From assembly GCA_950072225.1 (NCBI GenBank), contig CATMOP010000022.1, positions 1 through 12,455 on the forward strand: a stretch of DNA of 12,455 bases, written 5' to 3'. Under the pieces are notes generated by a model. It was not told the origin of the DNA, searched no databases, and saw only the letters and a program-made list of their open reading frames with translations. Below are positions 6,901 to 12,455 of the stretch, piece by piece. Positions within the stretch are counted from its first letter, which is position 1, and each line of letters starts with the position of its first letter. A program made the position numbers and the translations under genes. This DNA comes from an uncultured Nitrospina sp. (GTDB lineage: Bacteria; Nitrospinota; Nitrospinia; Nitrospinales; VA-1).

Positions 6901-7311
6901 TTATTCTCCCAGTTCAATTCCTGTATTTTGGGTAAGGGGTATTTTAGCTAAGGAGGTTGGAAAGGTTTCCCCTCGAAGCAATTTGTTCATGCGACTTAAA
7001 TCGTTATAAACCATTTCCCCCATACCCATTCCTTTTTGTTTGGACAATTCCTTCGCCATTTCCTGATCCAACATAGACTGATACATATCCATTGCAGAAC
7101 TATCTAAAAGACCAGATTTTGGAATTCCTTTTCTCATGGACTCGAATAATTTATTAATAAAAACCGATTCAAAATCCCGTGCCACTTTTTCCATTTCTTT
7201 TTGGGAGGCGCCCTTACCAAATTCAGAGTTTCTCCTTAAACGCTCCAGATTCTTATCCGTTAATTGATCAAACAAAGTGTTTTGGATTTGAGCAGATTTT
7301 ATGGAATCCAT
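6901..7311 (-). CDS. flgJ: Rod-binding protein, FlgJ N-terminal domain only
   Basis: The 136-residue protein matches the rod-binding domain (PF10135). Residues about 40-110 contain ARDFESVFINKLFESMRKG, then SSAMDMYQSMLDQEMAKEL and a KGMGMGEMVY segment, the family pattern. It caps and promotes assembly of the rod in the periplasm. The C-terminal glucosaminidase (peptidoglycan hydrolase) domain of enterobacterial FlgJ is missing. Single-domain forms are common outside enterics, and a separate hydrolase is then expected elsewhere. A GAGG ribosome site lies 5 bases before the ATG. A sigma-54 promoter-like sequence at 7345-7362 sits about 35 bases upstream, so this should be the first gene of the flgJ-N-K-L unit. 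Confidence 0.9.
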   Translation of the reverse strand: MDSIKSAQIQNTLFDQLTDKNLERLRRNSEFGKGASQKEMEKVARDFESVFINKLFESMRKGIPKSGLLDSSAMDMYQSMLDQEMAKELSKQKGMGMGEMVYNDLSRMNKLLRGETFPTSLAKIPLTQNTGIELGE

Positions 7312-7344
7312 ATTGTCCTCATTTAAAACCCCCTATAAAAATAA

Positions 7345-7362
7345 TTGCAAACACCGTACCAA
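7345..7362 (-). promoter_or_regulatory. Sigma-54 (RpoN) -24/-12 promoter for flgJ-flgN-flgK-flgL
   Basis: On the minus strand the sequence is TTGGTACGGTGTTTGCAA. Compared with the consensus TGGCAC-N5-TTGCA it differs only at the C of GGC. The GG (7360-7359) and GC (7348-7347) have exactly ten bases between them, the invariant spacing. Transcription would start near 7335, leaving a 5' leader of about 24 bases that includes the GAGG ribosome site of flgJ. RpoN control of middle and late flagellar genes by an NtrC-type activator (FlrC, FleQ or FlgR type) is known in many bacteria. The activator is not encoded here. Confidence 0.75.
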
Positions 7363-7371
7363 AAACCATCC

Positions 7372-7390
7372 AATGCAAAGCATTTGCATT
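7372..7390. promoter_or_regulatory. Perfect 8-bp inverted repeat upstream of the sigma-54 promoter
   Basis: AATGCAAA-GCA-TTTGCATT is a perfect 19-base dyad lying 12 bases upstream of the -24 GG. It could be a binding site for an activator or repressor of flgJ-N-K-L. Its distance is shorter than the usual 80-150 bases for enhancer-binding proteins, although flagellar activators sometimes bind close to the promoter. A second dyad, AACTCT/AGAGTT, lies at 7402-7423. Confidence 0.4.
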
Positions 7391-7510
7391 AGCCCCATAT
7401 AAACTCTTTAAATATATAGAGTTACAAATATGCCGCCGAAATTGTGATTGAAAAATTTTGCAAATTTTGGAAGGAAATGAGGAAAATTTTTCCTAAATTC
7501 CATGAAAACT

Positions 7511-8638
7511 TTAAATGAGTTCCAAGCGAGCGTGGAGGGCTCCCGAAGCTTTGATAGCCTGAAGGATAGCGATCAAATCCCTGGGAGTAACGCCAATAGA
7601 GTTTAACCCTCTAACCACATCTCCCAGAGATATGCTTTTTGGAATGACGAGGAGCTTGTCTATTCCTTCCCCCGCTGCCACCCGGGTGCGGGGAAGAATG
7701 ACCGTTTCAGCACCTTCCGGTGCCAAAGGAGACGGTTGGGAAACTATCGGTTCTTCCGTGATGTTGATGAACAAGGCTCCGTGCGCAACGGCAACACTGG
7801 AGATTTTAACGTTCTCGCCCATCACTATGGTTCCCGTGCGTTCATCAATAATTACTTTGGCTTCCGAGTCCGGAGTGATATCAAGACTCTCAATTCTTGT
7901 AACAAAACTGGAAGTATTTTTCAGATATAGTTCGGGAACCTTTACCCGAACCGTTCCTCCATTAACCATTGAGGCCAAAGAATCTTTCATATGATCATTG
8001 ATCGCTTTGCTTATTCTGCTTGCAGTGGTGAAATCCGATTCCTTCAATGACAGAATGATTTCCTTTTTGGAATTGAAATCATACTCAAGTTCCTTTTCGA
8101 CTTGGGCTCCGTTGGCAATTCTCCCGACTGTTAAATGGTTTTTCTGAATTCCCCGAGCGGCTCCCGCTACGGAAAACCCGCCTATTGAGAGTGCACCTTG
8201 TGCCACCGCATAAGTATTTCCATCAGGACCCTTTAGCGGAGTCATTAATAGCGTTCCACCCTGAAGACTTTTGGCGTCACCCAAAGAAGACACCGTCACA
8301 TCAATGTGATCCCCTTGTTTGGCAAATGGAGGAAGCTTGGACGTTACGATAACGGTCGCGATATTCTTAAATTTCAACTGGTCAACTTCTGCAGTGGGAA
8401 CCGTTACACCCAACTTTTTCAGCATACTGACAATCGTCTGAATGGAGAAAAATACGTTGGTGGCACTATCACCGGTTCCCGTCAGGCCAATTACCAGTCC
8501 AAAACCGATCAATTGGTTACTTCGGACTCCTTCAATGCTGGATAAATCTTTTATCCGTGCAGAATGAGCCGGGCTTGCGAGAAAAAATACCAATATAAAT
8601 ATTGCCCAGAGTTTTTGTCCGAAATAATGATTAAACAT
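7511..8638 (-). CDS. flgI: Flagellar P-ring protein FlgI
   Basis: FlgI polymerises around the rod in the peptidoglycan layer. A Sec signal peptide is clear (LWAIFILVFFLASPAHSA, cleavage likely after AHS or HSA). The mature protein opens ARIKDLSSIEGVRSNQLIGF with GLVIGLTGTGDS next, the family hallmark. The C-terminal end contains VVRGLNSIGVTPRDLIAILQ, also diagnostic. I chose the ATG at 8638 (375 residues), which has AGGGA 4 bases upstream and gives a normal-length signal peptide. An in-frame ATG at 8668 would add ten residues and overlap the preceding gene by 11 bases, but has no good ribosome site. Mature length is normal for FlgI. It ends the flgF-to-flgI block; the 199-base gap after it holds a new promoter and no clear GC-rich terminator. 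Confidence 0.95.
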   Translation of the reverse strand: MFNHYFGQKLWAIFILVFFLASPAHSARIKDLSSIEGVRSNQLIGFGLVIGLTGTGDSATNVFFSIQTIVSMLKKLGVTVPTAEVDQLKFKNIATVIVTSKLPPFAKQGDHIDVTVSSLGDAKSLQGGTLLMTPLKGPDGNTYAVAQGALSIGGFSVAGAARGIQKNHLTVGRIANGAQVEKELEYDFNSKKEIILSLKESDFTTASRISKAINDHMKDSLASMVNGGTVRVKVPELYLKNTSSFVTRIESLDITPDSEAKVIIDERTGTIVMGENVKISSVAVAHGALFINITEEPIVSQPSPLAPEGAETVILPRTRVAAGEGIDKLLVIPKSISLGDVVRGLNSIGVTPRDLIAILQAIKASGALHARLELI

Positions 8639-8657
8639 ATATTCCCTAATTAGAGTT

Positions 8658-9341
8658 TTATAATCCACCGTTTGTCAAAGTATATATAAAGGTACCCGTA
8701 TTTCCATTCACGCTGTCGGTAACCGAAACCGTGTAAACCTGATCGCCTTGAACAGCAGTCGGTAAAGGAAGAGCAGGAGCGGTTAAAACAACTGTATTTA
8801 CTGTGGTAACTAGAGTTGGAACAGCTGTAAAAGTGGATGTAGTATTATTATTAGCAATGGTGGCCGCCAGACCCCCTCCCGATTGATTAGCGTTTGCCGT
8901 GACCGTATCAACTGCTGCCGCAGCAACTTGTACTACTCCAACAATATCGAAACCCAGAGTAAGAATCGGAACTGTCACTGATGCCGTATCAGTGTTACCC
9001 AAGGCATCAACGACCGTAATAGTGATGGTTCCAGCTATCGCTCCGGCGGTGAATACACCTGTGGCAGGAACAATGGTTCCGACGAGAATATTGGAACTGG
9101 TCCAGGTAAACGGTGCAGTCCCAACAAAAGTTGTAAACGTAAAATTAGCTGTCTGAAGTACCGTGGTGGCGTTCGGTATTATTCTTAGCGTAAAAATAAT
9201 TGAGCTAGGCCCAAACGGGTTTCTGTCTTCCTGCGCTCCCTCGCAAGCCACGAATGCTCCAACGATTAAAAGAAGAAAAAGGAACCCCTCCTTCCCTTTA
9301 TTTTTGAATCGTTCTTTCGAGCTTTTAATAAAATTAAGCAT
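8658..9341 (-). CDS. Lipoprotein with bacterial Ig-like (Big_2-type) domain, within the ring genes
   Basis: The 227-residue protein has a basic N-terminus, a hydrophobic run (FLFLLLIVG) and a lipobox ending FVAC with Cys33 as the probable lipidation site. Residue +2 is Glu, not Asp, so sorting to the outer membrane is expected by Lol rules known from E. coli. Residues about 45-125 form an Ig-like repeat (FTFTTFVGTAPFTWTSSN, then GVFTAGAIAGTITITVVD) of the Big_2/PKD-like kind. The remainder (126-227) is also beta-rich, Ala/Thr/Val-dominated and ends YTVSVTDSVNGNTGTFIYTL. No catalytic motif is seen. It lies 17 bases after another Ig-like lipoprotein gene and just before flgI. Being between flgH and flgI, it may be co-expressed with the L and P rings and act at the basal body or outer membrane; that role is inference. 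Confidence 0.85.
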   Translation of the reverse strand: MLNFIKSSKERFKNKGKEGFLFLLLIVGAFVACEGAQEDRNPFGPSSIIFTLRIIPNATTVLQTANFTFTTFVGTAPFTWTSSNILVGTIVPATGVFTAGAIAGTITITVVDALGNTDTASVTVPILTLGFDIVGVVQVAAAAVDTVTANANQSGGGLAATIANNNTTSTFTAVPTLVTTVNTVVLTAPALPLPTAVQGDQVYTVSVTDSVNGNTGTFIYTLTNGGL

Positions 9342-9358
9342 ATTATCCAGGTTTAAAA

Positions 9359-9772
9359 TTATATTATTGGAACCGAAGTCGTTGCAGTAACATTGTCTAC
9401 CGTGGCAGTCACGAAGGCTATACCCACAGTAGTCCCGGAAGTCAGTGTTGTAGTAGCGGCACCCGAAGCCCCTGTTGTCAAGGTAGCAGCTCCCAAAGTT
9501 CCCAAGGTAGTCGTTAATGTAACTATCGCATCTTCCAACGGAATCAGGCCCGCACCGTAACTCACTGCCGTAAATACTTCAACCTTAATCGTTGCCTGGC
9601 TCACACCATCATTTTGAATTCCGGCCCCTCCAAAAAGTCCCTGGATCCCCAAGATATTTCCCAAGCTACTAGGACCTGTCAAATCTTCCACCTGGGCTTG
9701 ACAACCCCAAAAAATTCCACCGGCTATCAAAAATCCAAGCACCAGTCTTTTAATGTTTGTTTTCCGTTTCAT
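9359..9772 (-). CDS. Small lipoprotein with Big_1-like (invasin-type) domain, next to flgH
   Basis: The 137-residue protein begins MKRKTNIKRLVLGFLIAGG and has a lipobox-like FWGC with Cys24. Trp at -2 is unusual, but the hydrophobic core and the short polar tail after Cys fit a type II signal peptide. Residues about 58-137 (ATIKVEVFTA, then DAIVTLTTTLGTL, TTLTSGTTVGIAFVTATVDN) match the Big_1 / invasin-type Ig fold, where the domain adds a beta-sandwich to surface proteins. It has one domain only. The gene starts 9 bases after the flgH stop, with TGGAC as a weak ribosome site, and is followed 17 bases later by a second Ig-like lipoprotein. The two share low-complexity Thr/Ala/Val composition but different domain types, so they are not obvious duplicates. 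Function unknown. Confidence 0.83.
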   Translation of the reverse strand: MKRKTNIKRLVLGFLIAGGIFWGCQAQVEDLTGPSSLGNILGIQGLFGGAGIQNDGVSQATIKVEVFTAVSYGAGLIPLEDAIVTLTTTLGTLGAATLTTGASGAATTTLTSGTTVGIAFVTATVDNVTATTSVPII

Positions 9773-9781
9773 AAAGTCCAG

Positions 9782-10522
9782 TTAAAAGGGCCATACTTTA
9801 CTAAGAACTTTCGCAAGCCAGCCTTTTCTTTGCTCGTCGGCCACCACTCCCTCACCTGTTAACCTTATCGACGCATCGGCTATCCATCTTGATAATATTG
9901 TGTTGTCAAAGTTAATATCCTGAGGGCGGATGATGCCGCGCAAAACCAGTATCTGTTCCTCGTTATTCACAGTTACCGAACGCCGCCCCTCAATCCTAAA
10001 GTTTCCGCTTGGCAAAATTTCTGTAATAAGTGCAGAAATTTCTCCTGTTAAAGACCCATTTCTAGTAACTGTTCCGTTGCCCTGATTGGAATTAGCGATG
10101 GAAGCATTTACTGTCGGGTCAAACTGAGTTCCCAGGCCTAAAAAATTTTGTAATCCCAAACTGGTCGGCAACCCAAATAAGTTGGGTGCTTGCATATTTA
10201 CCGTGTTATTTTTGGAAGTATTGGTTGTGGCCGATTGACTTGAAGTATTGGCTTCATTAATCACCACGGTCACAATGTCTCCCACCTTCCGTGCCTTACT
10301 ATCCTCAAACAATAGGTTGTCTACAGTGTCCCCTGGCCACATCGCACCTTCCTGTATTATCTGCTTACTCTCCTTGGCATATAAATGCTGTGGAATCACG
10401 GTGGAAGTACTGTCTATCGCCCTGTGTGAAGTTGAACAAGCTGGAAGAAAAAACAACAAACACAAAGTAGTACCCACAATGGCTTTAATATTTAAATTTT
10501 TATTTGTAGATTGAATTCTCAT
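9782..10522 (-). CDS. flgH: Flagellar L-ring lipoprotein FlgH
   Basis: FlgH forms the outer-membrane ring through which the rod passes. The signal peptide ends in a lipobox, FLPAC, with Cys29. The family core follows: NLLFEDSKARKVGDIVTVVINE (69-90), a Ser/Thr/Asn-rich variable loop (about 91-150), then GEISALITEILPSGNFRIEG (160-179), and RGIIRPQDINFDNTILSRWIADASI (195-219). The C-terminus is RKGWLAKVLSKVWPF. At 246 residues it is close to the usual length (about 230). Its ATG overlaps the flgA stop by one base (TAATG), a sign of translational coupling. The two Ig-like lipoprotein genes follow before its functional partner flgI. Confidence 0.95.
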   Translation of the reverse strand: MRIQSTNKNLNIKAIVGTTLCLLFFLPACSTSHRAIDSTSTVIPQHLYAKESKQIIQEGAMWPGDTVDNLLFEDSKARKVGDIVTVVINEANTSSQSATTNTSKNNTVNMQAPNLFGLPTSLGLQNFLGLGTQFDPTVNASIANSNQGNGTVTRNGSLTGEISALITEILPSGNFRIEGRRSVTVNNEEQILVLRGIIRPQDINFDNTILSRWIADASIRLTGEGVVADEQRKGWLAKVLSKVWPF

Positions 10523-11259
10523 TAAAAGCTCACTTTCACCGTATTAGCATCCACCAGCCTTCCATAAATTAATTTTTTGGACTCAATGTTTAAGACCTGG
10601 ACCATGCCATCTTCATAACCATCCTCTTTTAGAATCCCGGGCGTGGTTATTTTCATCCCACCTTTTTCCGCCAAAATTAAGATTTTGTCTCCTCTATTTA
10701 CCAAGGCGGGTTTTTTTAAAAATTTTTGGGTTAATATCTTTCCAATTGGCAAGTTTCTGCCCGCTGCATACCCCAAAGCTTGGTCAATGCTCCGTATGGC
10801 ATTTTTCCAGGGCCGCTCTGTTTTGATGGTTTCCAATTGGATGTTGTCGTTGGATATCATTTCCCCTTTTCTAATGGTGCGGATTGTTTTGACTACCTCT
10901 TGCGAAACCAATACCCGACTGTTTAGCCGAATTCTTTTTTGGAAATGGTTGTTAACCTTTATTTGTAGGGTCAGGGGTATTCTTCCTGCTCTTTGATTAC
11001 TTCCTCTAATCTTGTAGATCAGTTCTTTTTTTCCTGGTGGTAGAATAATATCTTCACCCTCATAATAAACATTGATTTCAAGCGATTCCCTGTCCCAGGG
11101 CAAGATACTGGCTAATTTTTCTAATGCACCCTTTTCAATTTCTTCTACCGTTAGAACCTGGGATTCTGAGGCAGTTGCAATGCTTCCCAGAATAGAAAAC
11201 ATGCATAAGCAAGCGTAAAAAATTGAATTTAATACAACGTGTTTTTTACGAAAAATCAT
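10522..11259 (-). CDS. flgA: Flagellar P-ring assembly chaperone FlgA
   Basis: FlgA is a periplasmic chaperone needed for FlgI to form the P ring. A Sec signal peptide is present (residues about 1-31, SIFYACLCMFSILGSIATA). The SAF-like domain lies at about 115-177, with VVKTIRTIRKGEMISNDNI and the signature ALGYAAGRNLPIGKILT. The C-terminal beta domain contains NRGDKILILAEKGGMKITT, then GILKEDGYEDGMVQVLN and GRLVDANTVKVSF, all typical of the ChapFlgA family. The 245-residue length is normal. It starts 6 bases after flgG with only a weak ribosome site inside the end of flgG, so translation is probably coupled. It overlaps flgH by one base. Confidence 0.93.
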   Translation of the reverse strand: MIFRKKHVVLNSIFYACLCMFSILGSIATASESQVLTVEEIEKGALEKLASILPWDRESLEINVYYEGEDIILPPGKKELIYKIRGSNQRAGRIPLTLQIKVNNHFQKRIRLNSRVLVSQEVVKTIRTIRKGEMISNDNIQLETIKTERPWKNAIRSIDQALGYAAGRNLPIGKILTQKFLKKPALVNRGDKILILAEKGGMKITTPGILKEDGYEDGMVQVLNIESKKLIYGRLVDANTVKVSF

Positions 11260-11265
11260 TTACTA

Positions 11266-12054
11266 TTACCGTTTCATGTTGTTTGCGATTTGTAACATTT
11301 CGTCAGCCGTTTGGACCGTTCTGGAGTTCACTTCATAAGCCCGTTGGGCTGAAATGAGGTTTACCAATTCCTCAACAACGCTCACGTTTGAAAGTTCAAT
11401 GAAACCCTGCTGGGTGGAACCCCGGTCATCACTTTGAGGATTCCCAACCGTTGCTGTTCCCGAAGCATCTGTTTCCCTGAACAAATTGAATCCCGTTGCC
11501 TGGAGCCCTGCTTCATTTTGGAAAGTCGCCAGCTGGATAGTCCCTACAACCGTGGGGGCTGTGGCACCAGGTTGGGTTACCGAAACACTTCCCTGTGAAT
11601 CAATGGATATATCCAAGGCATCCGTGGGGATGGTGATTGCTGGTTCCAATACCAAGCCGTCAGAAGTCACAAGCTGTCCTGTATTGTCGAGTTTGAAAGC
11701 ACCTGCGCGGGAATATCCAATCGTTCCATCCGATTGCGCAATTTGGAAAAAACCTTTTCCCTGAATAGCGATATCGAGAGGATTCTGTGTTTGAGAAAAA
11801 TCTCCCTGAATAAAAATTTTCTGGATGGCCGCTGTCTTGGTTCCCAATCCTAATTGGGCCCCCGTCGGAACCTGCTGGCCATTAGGCGATAGGGTTCCCA
11901 CCAGTCTTAAGTTTTGATACAGAAGGTCCTGAAATTCTGGACGGCTTCTTTTAAAGCCAATCGTGTTGACGTTAGCCAGGTTATTGGCAATTACGCTCAC
12001 ATTTAAATCCTGTGCATTCATCCCCGTTGCCGCGGTGTATAAAGATCGAATCAT
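11266..12054 (-). CDS. flgG: Flagellar distal rod protein FlgG
   Basis: FlgG builds the distal rod that crosses the periplasm and outer membrane. The N-terminal axial motif ANNLANVNTIGFKR is at 23-36, preceded by MIRSLYTAATGM. The C-terminal domain contains GFIELSNVSVVEELVNLISA and QRAYEVNSRTVQTADEMLQI, ending NNMKR; both are near-diagnostic for FlgG. The central FlgE/F/G-like domain has GKGFFQIAQSDGTIGYSRAG. At 262 residues it is the standard length (260 in E. coli), with no extended D1 domain. It follows flgF by 44 bases; AAAGG lies about 10 bases before the ATG. Confidence 0.96.
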   Translation of the reverse strand: MIRSLYTAATGMNAQDLNVSVIANNLANVNTIGFKRSRPEFQDLLYQNLRLVGTLSPNGQQVPTGAQLGLGTKTAAIQKIFIQGDFSQTQNPLDIAIQGKGFFQIAQSDGTIGYSRAGAFKLDNTGQLVTSDGLVLEPAITIPTDALDISIDSQGSVSVTQPGATAPTVVGTIQLATFQNEAGLQATGFNLFRETDASGTATVGNPQSDDRGSTQQGFIELSNVSVVEELVNLISAQRAYEVNSRTVQTADEMLQIANNMKR

Positions 12055-12098
12055 TTTCAGATACCTTTCAATTAAAAATAGTAATTTTTGTCGAAGTG

Positions 12099-12455
12099 TT
12101 AACCCACCCTTCCAATATCATTTACCGATTGGTCATCCATGCTGTCTATGGATTGGATCATTTTTTGATACGTTTCAAATAGTCTGAGGGTTGCCAACAT
12201 ATCTGTCATTTCCTCCACCACGGAAACATTTGAATTTTCCAAAAAACCCTGCTTGACGGTGGTGTCAGTGAGAGGTTTTTCTTCCGCCTCAGGGTCGTTT
12301 TGGCGAAATAGCCCATCCCCTATTTTCTCGAGAGTTTTTGGATTCTCAAAATTCACCAATTTTATTTTTCCTATTGCAAGATTGTTCAAACCCGTTCCCG
12401 CAGATATGTTTCCTTGAGCATCGATGGATATATCTGCCCCCGGCGCGTCTATGAC
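12099..12455 (-). CDS. flgF: Flagellar proximal rod protein FlgF, C-terminal part (5' end outside the window)
   Basis: The frame is open to the right edge (VIDAPGADISIDAQGNISAG onwards), so the start is outside the window and about 118 C-terminal residues are seen. They show the FlgF/FlgG central-to-C-terminal pattern: AIGKIKLVNFENP, then FLENSNVSVVEEMTDMLATL and FETYQKMIQSIDSMDDQSVN. The axial C-terminal helix is clear. Assignment to FlgF over a second FlgG rests on position immediately before flgG and on the divergent ending. FlgF is part of the proximal rod. Confidence 0.88.
   Translation of the reverse strand, partial: VIDAPGADISIDAQGNISAGTGLNNLAIGKIKLVNFENPKTLEKIGDGLFRQNDPEAEEKPLTDTTVKQGFLENSNVSVVEEMTDMLATLRLFETYQKMIQSIDSMDDQSVNDIGRVG

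Noticed and set aside
7179..7451. 90-codon plus-strand frame crossing flgJ and the promoter gap
   Set aside because: Antisense to flgJ and spans the sigma-54 promoter; no family resemblance.
7472..7500. Palindrome GGAAAAATTTTCC as a terminator after flgI
   Set aside because: Arms are AT-rich and followed by no T-run; too weak to call an intrinsic terminator.
7391..7510. Short minus-strand ORFs in the flgI-flgJ gap, including a possible flgM
   Set aside because: The longest has about 21 codons, is hydrophobic, and lacks the FlgM C-terminal pattern.
11486..11764. Plus-strand open frame inside flgG
   Set aside because: Shadow of flgG.

Overview
The window is mostly one strand of a flagellar gene cluster from a Gram-negative bacterium, with a short, decayed accessory stretch beside it. 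FlgH (L ring) and FlgI (P ring) imply an outer membrane and a peptidoglycan layer. By eye the sequence is moderately AT-rich. I cannot place the organism; the flgF-G-A-H-I-J-N-K-L order and a sigma-54 promoter occur in several lineages (deltaproteobacteria-like phyla, Nitrospinota, gammaproteobacteria).

Minus strand, right to left (about 12455 to 3104): the 3' part of flgF, then flgG, flgA, flgH, two small lipoprotein genes with bacterial Ig-like domains, and flgI. After a 199-base AT-rich gap come flgJ (rod-binding domain only), flgN, flgK and flgL. The gap holds a close match to a sigma-54 (-24/-12) promoter just before flgJ, so flgJ-flgN-flgK-flgL is probably its own RpoN-dependent unit. 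Within each block the genes overlap or lie 3 to 55 bases apart. Together they encode the distal rod (FlgF, FlgG), the P-ring chaperone (FlgA), the L and P rings (FlgH, FlgI), the rod-cap protein (FlgJ), and the hook-filament junction (FlgK, FlgL) with its chaperone (FlgN). The two Ig-like lipoproteins between the L- and P-ring genes are the least ordinary part of the cluster.

Left part (1 to about 3100): the 5' end of an IS3-family transposase orfA leaves the window at base 1, with a likely IS end near base 110. Next are a 58-residue basic, alanine-rich protein gene on the minus strand (283-459), a long non-coding stretch, and an unrecognised 139-residue protein on the plus strand. After that lie the remains of a two-component module: a response-regulator gene that has lost its N-terminal part, then a REC-histidine kinase gene whose ATPase domain is interrupted by a stop, with signs of two compensating frame shifts. 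This side looks like an eroding accessory region next to a conserved motility cluster.

I see no tRNA, rRNA or CRISPR array.
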